A DNA stretch of 64,000 nt from Primula veris. Lineage: Eukaryota; Streptophyta; Magnoliopsida; Ericales; Primulaceae. This document shows positions 31,652-43,800 of this stretch, piece by piece. Position 1 is the stretch's first letter. Each line of letters begins with the position of its first letter. The position numbers and the translations under genes were made by a program. The notes beneath the pieces were generated by a model. It searched no databases, was not told the DNA's origin, and worked only from the letters and a program-made list of their open reading frames with translations. Location of the stretch: positions 5,930,835 through 5,994,834 of the forward strand of contig OY821744.1 in assembly GCA_963682055.1 (NCBI GenBank), in the 5' to 3' direction.

Positions 31652-31976
31652 AAAGCGGACAATATTGTTGATACGGGCATGGCGATTCGGTCCGTGGAAC
31701 CGGGTCGTTACAGATGGGTGTTGTGCGTCAGTCCCACATCGCTCAGATATGAGGAGTTCCGTCCTCGCTATTGTGCCGCACGGCTTTAAAAGGCCTTGTT
31801 GATAGGAAATGGATCTTTAAGCTCATATACCACACGAGTACTCTCATATCTGGGCGATGTGGGACTGACGCACAATACCGCACCATAGAATTTCCTTCCG
31901 GAAAATCTGGGTCGTCACAACTCGTGTAGTATATGAGCTTAAAGATCCATTTCCTATCAACAAGGCTTTTTAAAAC

Positions 31977-32068
31977 CGTGCGTCACAATAGCGAGGACGA
32001 AACTCCATAGTTAAGCATGCTTAGCTTGGAGTAGTACCAGGATGAGTGACCCTCCTGTGAAGTTGTGC
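31977..32068 (+). other. 5S-rRNA-like segment of internal Cassandra LTR
   Basis: It has 'agttaagcatgcttag' and 'caggatgagtgacc', 5S-like promoter boxes with a G-to-A type change in the second box relative to the outer copies. Confidence 0.8.
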
Positions 32069-32377
32069 CAAAGCGGACAATACTGTTGATACGGGCGTGA
32101 CGGTTAGGTCCGTGGGGGCGGGTCGTTACAGATGGTATCAGAGCCTCTATCTGGCCGGAAATATGGGGACTAGCACGTGTGTGTGAGCCCCTGAATGACG
32201 ACGTGCCCGACGAGGACGTCGTGCCTAAAGGGAGGGTGATTGTGACGACCTAGATTTCCAGGAAGGAAATTCTGTGGTGCGGTGTTATGCGTCAGTCCCA
32301 CATCGCCCAGATATGAGAGTACTCGTGTAGTATATGAGCTTAAAGATCCATTTCCTATCAACAAGACCTTTTAAAAC

Positions 32378-32470
32378 CGTGCGGCACAATATCGAGGACG
32401 AAACTCCATAGTTAAGCGTGCTTAACTTGGAGAAGTACTATGATGGGTGACCCCCTGAGAAGTTGTGCCA
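32378..32470 (+). other. 5S-rRNA-like segment of Cassandra 3' LTR
   Basis: It has 'agttaagcgtgcttaa' and 'atgatgggtgacc' inside the 3' LTR, with the same layout as the 31558 copy. Confidence 0.85.
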
Positions 32471-32530
32471 AAGCGGACAATATTGTTAATACGGACGTGG
32501 CGGTTCGGTTCGTGGGGCCGGATCGTTACA

Positions 32531-33751
32531 TACGGGTCTTCATTTAATTTCTTAATTGAATTTAATTTTCACAGGAAGCTTTTTTACTTAAGGGTGAAGC
32601 TTCGAAATATAAGAAAAAATATATTAAATGCGAGGAAATTATTCGCACACAAGGATGTAACCAACATCCATTAGTTTATGGATGGAAACTCACAAATTTC
32701 GTTCAGTATATCTATTTATAACGGTTACGAATGCATATATTAAATGGATGGAGGTGAACCCAACATCACTAGATCCGCTTTGAAGTCATGTTAAACGTCA
32801 TATATCTTACCATTAAAATGTCTCGTAATGAATATCTATTTATAAAACACAAGTTCGATTATTATATAGAAGATGTGGGATAATTACTCTAAAAATGTGA
32901 AATTGATTGAATAAGTTCCCATCAAAGGACTGACCAATCGATGTTACATGATAACTTATCGGTCCATGAAACGTTCACTTACATATGTCGAAATTAATGA
33001 CTTACAGGTACATTCCCGAATCACTTTTTCCCGGATAATTTTGCATACTTTTCTTTTCCGCGATGACCCTGTCTCATTCTAACCCTCTCCACTTTCAGTT
33101 TTCCTACTTTAACCACGAAAGTTTACGATCTCATTCTGCTTTCTCCCGAACTTGTACGCGATACACCATTACAGTTTCCATGATAAACTATTTTGTCATG
33201 AGTTAGCCATTTCTTAACGCACGATTATTGTATGAGTGGGGGAAAACATGACATTTTCAGTGTGTAAAAGTGAGACGAGTTATTGTTATTGAATACGAGT
33301 ATGAAAAAAGCGTATGTAGTTAACCATTATGCTTTTTGTGCATAATTGTTAACATCAATATGAGGCTAAGGTACTAATCACAAAGTACTAATGAATAATG
33401 ATATACCCTTATCAAGATTCAAGTGATTACGTAGCCCTTTAGAAACAATTATTTTTAGGTACCAAGTCTCTTATCATTTACCTAATGATTAAGATAATAT
33501 GGAGTATCAATCAGTATCATTAAGATAATAAGTGCCTACCAATTGGTAGTTACATGGTGAATCCAACAAAATAGGGGACCCTCATTTATCTTAAATCAAT
33601 CACAAATTAGTTCACTTTACATTATTAAGCTATTTGATCATATCTTTATTGAAATCAAGTGGTTTGCCTTCAAATAATATACTCCGTATATACCAATCTC
33701 CATAAAAGTGAATGGGTGACAAATAAGGGAAAAGACAATTATGGTTATGAG
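32531..33751. other. Intergenic, nothing recognised
   Basis: AT-rich sequence without credible exons, RNA genes or element ends. Confidence 0.4.
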
Positions 33752-33941
33752 TATTAAAAAATATCCGAATAGTGACGGGATTAGTGATAGTATTTTTTGT
33801 TACAAGCTTATTAGCGACGGTTTTTGTGACGATTTTGTGACAGTTTAGTCAATTTGCAACAGATTTGTGACAACTTTTTAAATTAGTGACAGACTTGCGA
33901 CAGCTTTTAACTCTCAATAAATCAAATATTATTTTGTAGCG
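33752..33941 (-). mobile_element. CACTA-type MITE, inverted copy
   Basis: The reverse complement of the element at 34581-34774 with moderate divergence. The shared words are 'gacgggattagtga', 'gcttattagcgacggttttt' and 'agtttagtcaatttgcaac'. Its end nearest 33941 is mutated from CACTACAAGA. Confidence 0.75.
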
Positions 33942-34228
33942 ATTGTTTTGCAAGGCTAATTAAGAAAAGATAAATCCTTAAATCATTTAATTCCTCACTC
34001 TTTTGGAAGATAAGTTGCACTATGCAATAATATGAAATTTCCCCCTTTTTGTAATTCTAGACTTCTGGTATTTCTTGTCTAAAATCACAAAAAAAAAAAA
34101 AGGGAGCATGCAGAACTTTAAAAGCTTGCTGACCAAATGAGACAACTTAAGGCCATAAAGAAATGAGTTTAAAACTATAGCCAAACAAGGCCTTTTATTA
34201 AGGAATTTCAATGCTAGTCACTTAGCTT

Positions 34229-34580
34229 ATACTAAAAAACTAGTAATCGTAGCTTACGCGTTACATGTGTAATACGTATATAAATATGATCCCGAACAAA
34301 TGAATTAAATTTTTTTTTTAAATGAAAAAAATGATAGAATGAATATAGTAATTTAATAATTGTATATAAGATATTTTATTGTTATACAAATATAGTTTGG
34401 GAGATAAATTGATATGTGGGAAAGAACACATTTATTTAGTTATTTATGTATTTGAATTACATTATGGTATATGAGTAATTAGTAAATTAGAATATGGACA
34501 TTTTTAGAAAAAAAATGATAAAATTTGTCATATTCATTTTTTTTTAGTTGACTTATATTAATTAATAGTATGATATTAAA
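34229..34580. repeat. Dispersed repeat copy 1
   Basis: It shares its start ('actagtaa-cg') and its end ('ttaatagtatgatat') with 35757-36096. The interior is AT-rich and diverged. No coding sequence is present. Confidence 0.45.
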
Positions 34581-34774
34581 CACTACAAGATAATGTTTGA
34601 TTTAGTGAGAGTCAAAAGCTGTCACAAGCCTGTCGCTAATTTAAAAAACTGTCACAAATCTGTTGCAAATTGACTAAACTGTCACAAAGCCGTCATAAAA
34701 ACCGTCGCTAATAAGCTCGTAACTAAAAATACCGTCACTAATCCCGTCGTTATTTGAGTATTTTTTTTATAGTG
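34581..34774 (+). mobile_element. CACTA-type MITE
   Basis: It begins CACTACAAGA and ends TATAGTG, the conserved termini of CACTA elements. It is built almost entirely of subterminal words such as 'ctgtcac', 'cgtcgct' and 'ccgtcacta'. It is 194 bp with no coding capacity. It lies inverted relative to 33752-33941. Confidence 0.75.
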
Positions 34775-37700
34775 ATTTAATATAGAATTAAAATGAGTTG
34801 AAGAAAAGGGCAGAAGAAGGTTACTGTGCCATCTAGTTTTTACTCTTATATCATCTTTTTAACAAAATCTTCATTGTTTCATTGTTTGTTAACATTATTT
34901 GGTGCAGTTTTAAAAATTAGGACAACCTAATAATTACTTCCAGAAAAAGGATGATGCTAGTATTTCCCATTAGAGTAATAACTGAAAATAAAGTTTACCC
35001 TCCATTTTTTTTTGAAAATAAAGTTCTGATTTTTGAACCACCACTGCAACAACCATTACAGAACATGTGTCAGTGTTTGCTTGTGGATTGGTGCAAGTAA
35101 TATTTGCATGGCTATTTTTTCACTATTTTGATTCCTTGCTCAATTATTACTCCTTTAAAATCTTAACTCAACATAAAACAATAGTATATGTTATGTTAAC
35201 TTTAGATGTCGGTTGAGTACTGGTCAATTGTGAAATGTCTCAAATTGTTTCATTTTTTTTTTCAAAATATTACTCCACTAATGTTAACTTTATCTTCTTA
35301 CCCTTTCCTAAAACACAAAACTAATGTAACCATTCCAGTTAAGGCCAATATTGAATTTTTGCCATAAAAAAAATAATATAACTGCTTAAATTACGTTCTC
35401 TTGTCATTTTTTTTTCAACATACTAGATCTTTAGCACATGGACAGATGAAATATCTGATTGTGATAAACTGATAATAGTCAAATGAACCGACACATATAT
35501 AAAAGTGTACTTGACAAAATGAATCTTTTACTCTAAATATTCTACTGATCTGGATATGCTTACAGTGGAAGAGTGAATCTGCTTGTGCTCGTTTGGGTGA
35601 TCTTTGCTTGTACTTTCCACATTTAGTTTAATGGATTGTTTGGTTTAGACAACCAAAATTATAACTTATTGGTATCTTGGAGGCAGCATAAATGATAAAT
35701 ATACTTATAAAAATGTGATGTTTTGATACAAGGCATGATTTGGTGGCATATTTATATACTAGTAAACGATATACTCATGTATTACATGTGATACATTATA
35801 AATTGTGATGATTATACAAATATTTAGAGCAAACAAAATATAGGATATACGAAAAAAAATGATATAAATTATGATGATGATAATACAAATATTTAGAGAA
35901 AAAAAAGATATAGGATATAAGAAATTTTTGTGTAGTTAAAGAGGGAAAAATAGTATAATTAGTTTTTATTTTTTAATTTTTTATAAAAGTAGGTAACATG
36001 GTAATTAAAAAAAATGTAGGGATGTTTTTGAAAAAAAAACTAAATTTGGCAACCTCAGTTTTTATTGAGTTAATTTATATTAATAGTATGATATGATTAT
36101 AAATATAAAAGTATATTTATTTGGTAACGGCGGAAAAAATATACTTATATTCTTGTAAGTGTATTTTACCTGGTCAAATAAAAATATAATATGCTTATTC
36201 AATCCATTCCATTACAAAAAGAAAAAAAATAGGAATGCAAGGTTTCGTTAATTGAATTTACAAAATGAGTGATTTGAAAGTGTTTAATGTTTACACATTA
36301 AACTAAGCGAGTTCATTTTGAAAATACCACATCTTATTTTTATTTTTCTGCTCATTGTTATTGAATCACCGGGATATTTTGACAAGTATACATGTGAGAC
36401 GTTGAACATAATTATTGTCGATTACAACGAAATTTTACTCTATCTACCCCGATTATTCTTGCTTTTCATTTTAGGACGTCCCATACTAAATGTCAACCGT
36501 ATCTTTGTGGTTAATTTTTATTTTTTGAAATTTCCGTTTCTAGTAGTTAAATAATACTATTACAATCTTATATATTAGGTAAAAATGATTTTGTTTGAAA
36601 ATTTCAACGTTCGAACACTGTTTTGATGAATTTGAAGGGAAATTATGTAGTATTATTTACATTATCATTCCAAAATAGTAGCATTCATTTAAACTGAATT
36701 AAAATCGATATAATAATTACTAATATTTTTAGAGTATTACTCCTAAAAATACTCTATATACTACTATTTTGGATATAGTAATCATGTATTATTTACAAAT
36801 AATAATACTCCTATCACTAATTATACCACTATAGTACTATAGTGATCCCACAAAGTTAACCAAAAATATTAGTGCAGGATCATTATTATATGGGAGCGTC
36901 TGTTGTTAAACTGATGGTAAATTGAGTGTCGTTAAATTTAGCAACAGTTTGTGTTGCTAAACTGTTGCTAAAATTTAACGACACTCATTTTACCAACGGT
37001 TTTTAAAAAGTAAACCGTTACTGTATTAATTTTTTTTTTTATTGCAGTGGATATGAACGATTAGGTGGACTAATTATATCAAATGAAATTTATTAGCATG
37101 AAATAAATGACAACAAATATACAAATTGATACAAGTAAAGTAATGGAGTAAAGATATTTTTATCCCGTTTAGGCTTTTTTTAATTACAATTGTAAAAATA
37201 GACAGTACAAAATTGTTGTTTTGTTAATTATTAAGTGTAACGAAACGTCGGCATAACGTTTTTGGGTTGAGAAAATTAGAATTAAAAAAAAACATTTTGA
37301 TTATATATATATCTATATCTATACTATTACTTTAACCCCTTTACGAAGACTTCAAACAAATATTTACAAAAAAACCCCTTCAATTACACAAATTGTAAAT
37401 AAAATAAATACTAAATAAAACTGGTATGTTACGTTAACTGTCATCCCAATTTCAAATTCATTTATCAGGTTTCTCTCTCCTCTTCTCTCCCTATCTCTCC
37501 AATTTTTTTACTATTCCAGGTATGAAAACTTTTTTTTTTCTTCTAATAATATTATTATTATTAATTTATGTGATTTTAATTTTATAATTGTCATGTTTAT
37601 ATTCGATTTAATTAGTATATATAAATATAAATATAGGTTACAACGCATCGTGCGGACAGTTTCGCTAATATATATTTATTATATCCAATTTAATTCTCAC

Positions 37701-37890
37701 AATCCCTCCTCTCCATGCCACTCTCTCTCTCTCTATATTAACTCAAAACACAAACACAGCTCATCTCATAATATACACATTACACATATACATACATACA
37801 CAAATACATATACATAGATAAAACCCATACTATCTCACTAGATCTACAAAACAAACAAAACAAACAAATCTGATCTAAAAAAACAACAAA
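34775..37890. other. Intergenic and promoter region of the UDP-GlcNAc pyrophosphorylase gene
   Basis: It holds repeat copy 2 (35757-36096) and a foldback at 36916-36994. In the last few hundred bases there is a CT-rich leader (37470-37735) that probably contains the 5' UTR. The frame at 36318 is AT-rich and unlikely to be coding. Confidence 0.45.
36916..36994. repeat. Near-perfect inverted repeat (about 35-bp stem)
   Basis: Arms 36916-36950 and 36959-36994 match except for about two differences and enclose an 8-base spacer. The arms contain 'gagtgtcgttaaattt' and 'tagcaacagttt'. Pairing continues weakly outward. It probably derives from a foldback MITE. Confidence 0.75.
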
Positions 37891-40800
37891 ATGCTGATAA
37901 ATAGTAACGGTAATGGGAGCACGAGTTCGTCTTCTTCGACACCGTTAAGTCCGTCACCGCCACAGGGTTTGTTAGAGAGGCTAAAGGATTACGGTAAAGA
38001 AGACGCTCTTGCCCTTTGGGATGAGCTTTCTATCGACGAACGGGACGCCCTCGTTAAGGACATCGAGGTCTTTTCACCGTCCTCTTTTTTTACTCCCTCC
38101 GTCCCAAAATATTAGGGTTCTATCTATCTACGTGCAACTTTAACCGCCCAAATATCTCGTGTTTAAATTGTTGAAATCTAATTTTTTTAAAATTTGTTCA
38201 TATAGTTTAACATTTGAAAAATTCGAATTCGACAACTTAGATACGAGTTATTTGTCGATCAAAATTGCACGTAGTTTCGTATAGCCCCAATAATTTGGGA
38301 CGGAGGGAGTAATTGTTTATTTATACATATTTGTATATATGTACTAAGAACGTGAGATTGTAAGTGTATGGCGAAGCTTATGGGGGGTGGGTGCCAAATC
38401 ATCGATTTTAACGTATTTTAGTGAAACTTTCATACTACATGATCAAAAATTGAAATTTTCATAGTTTTCGGAATTATGGGGGGTGCCGTTGCCTCCGATG
38501 GTCTGCACTTAGATTCCCCGACAGACATTTGAAATGGTTTTAAGTACCAAAAGATCATATTTCAAAAAATAAAAATGCAGAAATTTACTAAAAAGGGAGA
38601 TTAGACAATTAAATAGTGACGCAGAGAGTATATATTTGTATCTATATGTTTACGTATACTACTTGTATGATGTATCTATATATCTATATATATATATGTA
38701 CATTACCTCTGTGACTAATGACTAATGACTAATAACTGTACTGCTTTGAAATCTTTGGTATTTTAGTGTTTATTAAAACAATTTCACTTAAAATTCAACA
38801 ATCAGAACTTCGAAACTCTCTAAACAGAAACAGTTTATTGCTTAGACTATTTTTTTGGTAATTCTGATATGATTTCATTTAAGCATCGAAAAGTCTTTTT
38901 CATATAATAAAAATGCGGAAATTTACTAAAAAAATGGTGTATGAAGTAGCGTGTGCGCAAATAAGTTATATATGTACATATATATACTACGTTCCTATGT
39001 CCACCATGTGCAAGTGAAATCACATATTTAAATTGATTTAACAAATTTTCTAAAAAGATAATCATATAGTTTTACATTTAAACTATATGTTAAGTTTTTG
39101 AAAATTTTGATTTCGGCAATTTGGATGCATGATTTTTTAAGTCAAAGTTGCATGTAGTTTCCTAGTGGGCACTTATTTAAGGACAAAGGGAGTATATTTA
39201 GGTCTGTTTGGCAATTGTTTTTTTTACCAGTTTTTGGAATTTTTATTTTAAAACTCTGCGGGGTGTCTGCGTGTTTGGACAGTCTGATTATTTAGTTTTA
39301 AAAAGCAGATTTCTAGGCTAAAAAATCTAAAAATCTAAATATGGATTTTTAGTGGATTTTCGAAACAAATATTTTAAAGTGGATTTTGGACCAGAAAATC
39401 TGTTGCCAAACATAGCCTATATGTATGTATATACTCCCTTTGTACTTAAAGTGTCCTACTGCTAAATAAATTTACAGTGATATTTAAGGGTTTAAAACAA
39501 TTTTAATTAAAATTCAACAAAAATTATCAAAACACCAAATCTTTCAAAAAATTAATATTTATTATTTAAAATATGAAGCTTTAAGCGTAAATTTGATATG
39601 ATTTGACTACCAAAAAAACTATTTCAAAAAATAAAGTAGAAACAAAGGAAAGAAGACACTTATTTTGGGACGTAAGGAGTGGAGATGCTTAGCAATTAAT
39701 TTTACTAAACCAATGACTGGAGTGGTGGCATTGGTTGGCATTTGCATTTTAATGTTATTAGTTTAAATTTTGAAATCTGATTTTTTAATGCAGAGCTTGG
39801 ATCTTTCCAGGATTGACAGGATTATCCGCTGCTCGTTTGGATCCCAAGGTCCCCCATCTCTCTGTATATATACACTTCACATATATAAAAATAGATCTAC
39901 ATATATTGGAATATCAAGTCTGGATTGCATGTTATTGTCAAAAATGTTCATAAAATAATAGTTGCAGCCGATAATACAAAATTTGGTAGGAATAGCTGCC
40001 GAGCCATGATTTTAACGATGTCAACAATATTGCTTCCAGTTTAGTTTCCATGGACATATGAGTTTCAAAAAGATTAAATCATGTCACACATCACAAGTGA
40101 ACATTATGTGGAACATGTACTAAACCCGATAGAGCCTTACTAAAGTAAATAAAAAATCAGCCACCAACTAATAATTATGTATAAGTTCTTAAGTGGGTTA
40201 AGAAAGTCAATTTTAAAGCCATGATATTTCATATTTGTATCATGTCTCGAAGCGGTGTGAAATCTACAGTTTAACTAGAGACACTGATGCATTAGTAATC
40301 GAATGTTTTGTGTACTTTTTACTCTGCATTTTTCACATTGGTTTTCCTGTCCCCAGAGAACTATATTTCTTTATATTGTCTGACCATGATTATTTTTATT
40401 TTCGTTGCATCTGATTCCTACCTCAATATATATTGAAAAATGAAGACTTGGATATCAAAGTAAAGAAAAGAAAAGAAGAATGGAAGGAATAATCGACAGT
40501 TTAAATTTGTATTTTGTTTTATTTTTTAATTATCAGGGCTTCCATCAGCGGTGATTGAGCCAGTACCAGAGGGTTGCGTATCCACAGTTGAACAGAGGAC
40601 GCTTGAACAAAGAGAAAAATGGTGGAAAACAGGCTTAAAAGCTATATCGGAAGGGAAGTTGGCTGTTTTGCTTCTTTCCGGGGGCCAGGTATTATCACAT
40701 TTTTTTGATTTAGTAGAAAACTCCTTCATTTATGTCCATCGGGTATCAAGATTATGCTTTAACATATAATACCATTGTAAAGATGATCAGTATCTTCCCG

Positions 40801-43800
40801 TATCCTTAGGTATACATCATAATTCTCTTTTGAATTGTGACATTGAGAAGCAGCTTGAGTTACTTTATGTTAAGCACATTGTTGTTCTAACTGCAAAAGA
40901 ATTTGGGAATCCCAACAATTACATGCATATAGACCCATCTTATTAAATGTATGCGTATGTTAGTTGTGTTATTACCGATTTTTTCTACATTAAATTAATA
41001 TATTCCAGAACAGAAAGCCTGTTACAATGTGACAAATGAGTTGAAAACAATGACCAATGGAAAGACTTACTTAAATCAAAACGTGCCTCTCAATTTTATA
41101 TTATGCTGCTACGGATATTTTAGTTGGCGAATCAGCCTTTCAAATTCATGTTTTGCTTTAGTGAATATTTTTGCTTAGGATGTTTAACCAAAAGGGATGA
41201 TGATAAATCTTTTCCAATTTAGACTTTTTTTTTTTAAGATGGAGATAGGAAATTGGAATAAAATTCTGAGGAGTTTGGCATGAGTAGTTTAGGATTGCTT
41301 AGCATTAGTCTGAGTTGTCTAGGGTTTGGAGCAATATGGATTTCTGTATGCTCAAATTTTGCTGTCTCAGCTTTACTAGGTCTATTTGAGTTCTTCGTTG
41401 GATGAACACCTTGTTATGAATAATGATTGTATCTAACATCTTTGTCACGGTTGATTTTGATTGCAGGGAACACGATTAGGAAGTTCAGATCCAAAGGGGT
41501 GCTTCAGTAGGTGTCTTCTTGCCTTTTATTTTATTTAATGCAATGTTGGTTTGCTAATTATGCCATGTTGCTTTAACGTTGGAAAATGTAATATGTGACC
41601 TATTGTGGAATTGATTGTAAGAACGGGTAACTTTGTTGGTATTTGTTGACTTGCGTATGTGATCACAATATTTAATCTGAAAAAGGTCGAAGTTGTTTAT
41701 AGTCCATACTCTAGATCTTGTTTTAGAAGAAAAAAAGCACTTGAGTTCACAGGAAAATGCATACGGACTCTGAATAAGATTGGTCTGATCCGATTGGATG
41801 CATTAAAGTTCAAAGTTGTAAACTCAATTGAAATCTTCCTTGGTTCTCTTGAGAGTTCACAGAGTAGTCCATTTGCCGAAAAGACGATTATCTTCCTTCA
41901 TAAAATGCAAATTAGTAGTTGATTGTAGATTTTGTAGAACATAAAATTCAAGGAAAATAAATTATGCATCTAAATCCCTGAAACTTTCTTGGGTCACGAG
42001 TCGCATGAAGATTTTCTATACTGCTTGTAGTATCTAAGTGTCACTTCATATGGTTCAAATGAAGTGACACTTGGATACTAGAGGGTGGAATTTGCTCCAT
42101 TTTAAATGTCTTATTTGATTCATTCCTGATCTTGCGTCACTAGCTAAAGCATTGAATTTGTAGCTGTATGCCTCGGAATTTCTACTTCTCTTCTTTCAAT
42201 GACATGTTGAAGTTGCACGCTAATGTAATTCTTACATCTTACTGAAGATACCTATACTGATACCCTGCCAGTATAATTCAGTATACATGTTGTAGCATTA
42301 TTCTAAATTGTTTTCTCTTTTGTTAATAATGTGGTTTCTCCATTTTTACTGTTGGCCTTGGTGAATTTCAGATATTAATTTACATTTTTTAATATTCTTC
42401 TACAACCAATTTGTGTGGTCTCATATGCCATTTGAAAGCATTTATCTTAAGAGACTCGCTTTTTCCCTATTTATATCATTTTAAAGTATTTCAGTTGTTT
42501 ATATGATTATATTATCCGGTCTCCTCTCTTCAGATATCGGACTACCGTCTGGGAAGACACTATTTCAACTGCAAGCTGAAAGAATTTTGTGTGTACAAAA
42601 ATTAGCTGCTGAATCTGCAAAGGAGGGTGAGTTTCAGCTTATAAATGTAGTGCTTTACAAATTTTTTTTTCTTACACTTCTAATTTCCTTATTATATGCA
42701 GGGTCAGCTGGTGTTACACCGATACATTGGTACATTATGACTAGCCCCTTTACAGATGATGCGACCTGTAAATTCTTTGAACGAAACAAATATTTCGGAC
42801 TTGAAGCTGATCAAGTAAAGAAAAATGAAAATTTTATAGTATCTAAATTTTTTTCTTTTCTCCCCTCATTGAGATAGATCGTTTCTGTGCAGGTCACTTT
42901 CTTCCAACAGGGAACTATACCTTGTGTCTCAGGTGATGGTAGATTTATAATGGAATCTCCCTACAAAGTAAGCCAATATTCTTGTTTTTTTTATGGTTTC
43001 CTGTAACTGTTTGATCAAAGTATCTACAGACTACAGTTTTACTGGCCTTTTTATTTATAGTGAACTCCAGTTTAAATAAGAAAATATTATCGATCATGTA
43101 GGCCATTTCTGGCAACTTTCTATCAGTATGAGAATGTTCTTGTTCCTAATCCTAAGTATTTTTAAGACCCTATGTCTATATAGGATTAAGGGAAAAAAGA
43201 AGAGAACAAAAAAGGCTTCCAATTGAAGCTGACAATATTACCTTGTGTTGTATTTGTATAATCCCAGATAGCAAAGGCACCCGATGGAAATGGAGGGGTT
43301 TATACAGGTTTGTCTTATAATGTCAAGTGTGTACTGCTGGTGCTGTTATACTTTGTATGATTTTTTGAACTTTTTATTGGTTTCTGGACATTTGTTCAAT
43401 TGAGCAGCTCTGAAGTACTCTAGACTATTGGAAGATATGGCTTCTAGAGGAGTTAAATATTTGGACTGCTACGGGGTTGATAATGCATTAGTGAGTCCCT
43501 CTTATGACAATTATTTTTAATACTTTCTAGTAAACTTTCCCTGAGCTTGTAATTGATTTTAAGTTGATTTGTTATCATCCGGAGAGCAGGTTCGAGTTGC
43601 TGACCCGACTTTCTTGGGATATTTTATTGACAAAGGCGCCAGCGCAGCTGCGAAAGTGGTCCGGAAGGTGAATCATTTGTGTGTTAAATAGAAATTTATT
43701 TGAGTATTGAGGAAAAAGGATGTGAATATGACTTATCTCCTGTTCTTTCTTTACAAAAAAATAAATAGTTTCTTGAATATTTCATTGTTTTATTTGGCTG

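Larger units (their letters stand above)
31423..32530 (+). mobile_element. Cassandra TRIM retrotransposon, rearranged, with 5S-rRNA-like LTRs
   Basis: Complete outer LTRs lie at 31423-31712 and 32241-32530 (290 bp each), both starting TGTGACGACC and ending CGTTACA. Between them are a forward LTR scrap (31717-31754), an inverted 5' half of an LTR (about 31755-31919), a forward LTR 3' part (31920-32130), a primer-binding site TGGTATCAGAGC (32133-32144, matching initiator tRNA-Met) and a short non-coding internal part with a purine tract before 32241. The host base pattern 'tacg' flanks both ends (4 bp, perhaps 5). Cassandra is a known non-autonomous element, and no protein is encoded here. Confidence 0.9.

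Noticed and set aside
31558..32470. Genuine 5S rRNA genes
   Set aside because: Only the promoter-box half resembles 5S, the terminal helices are missing, and each copy lies at the same place in a Cassandra LTR.
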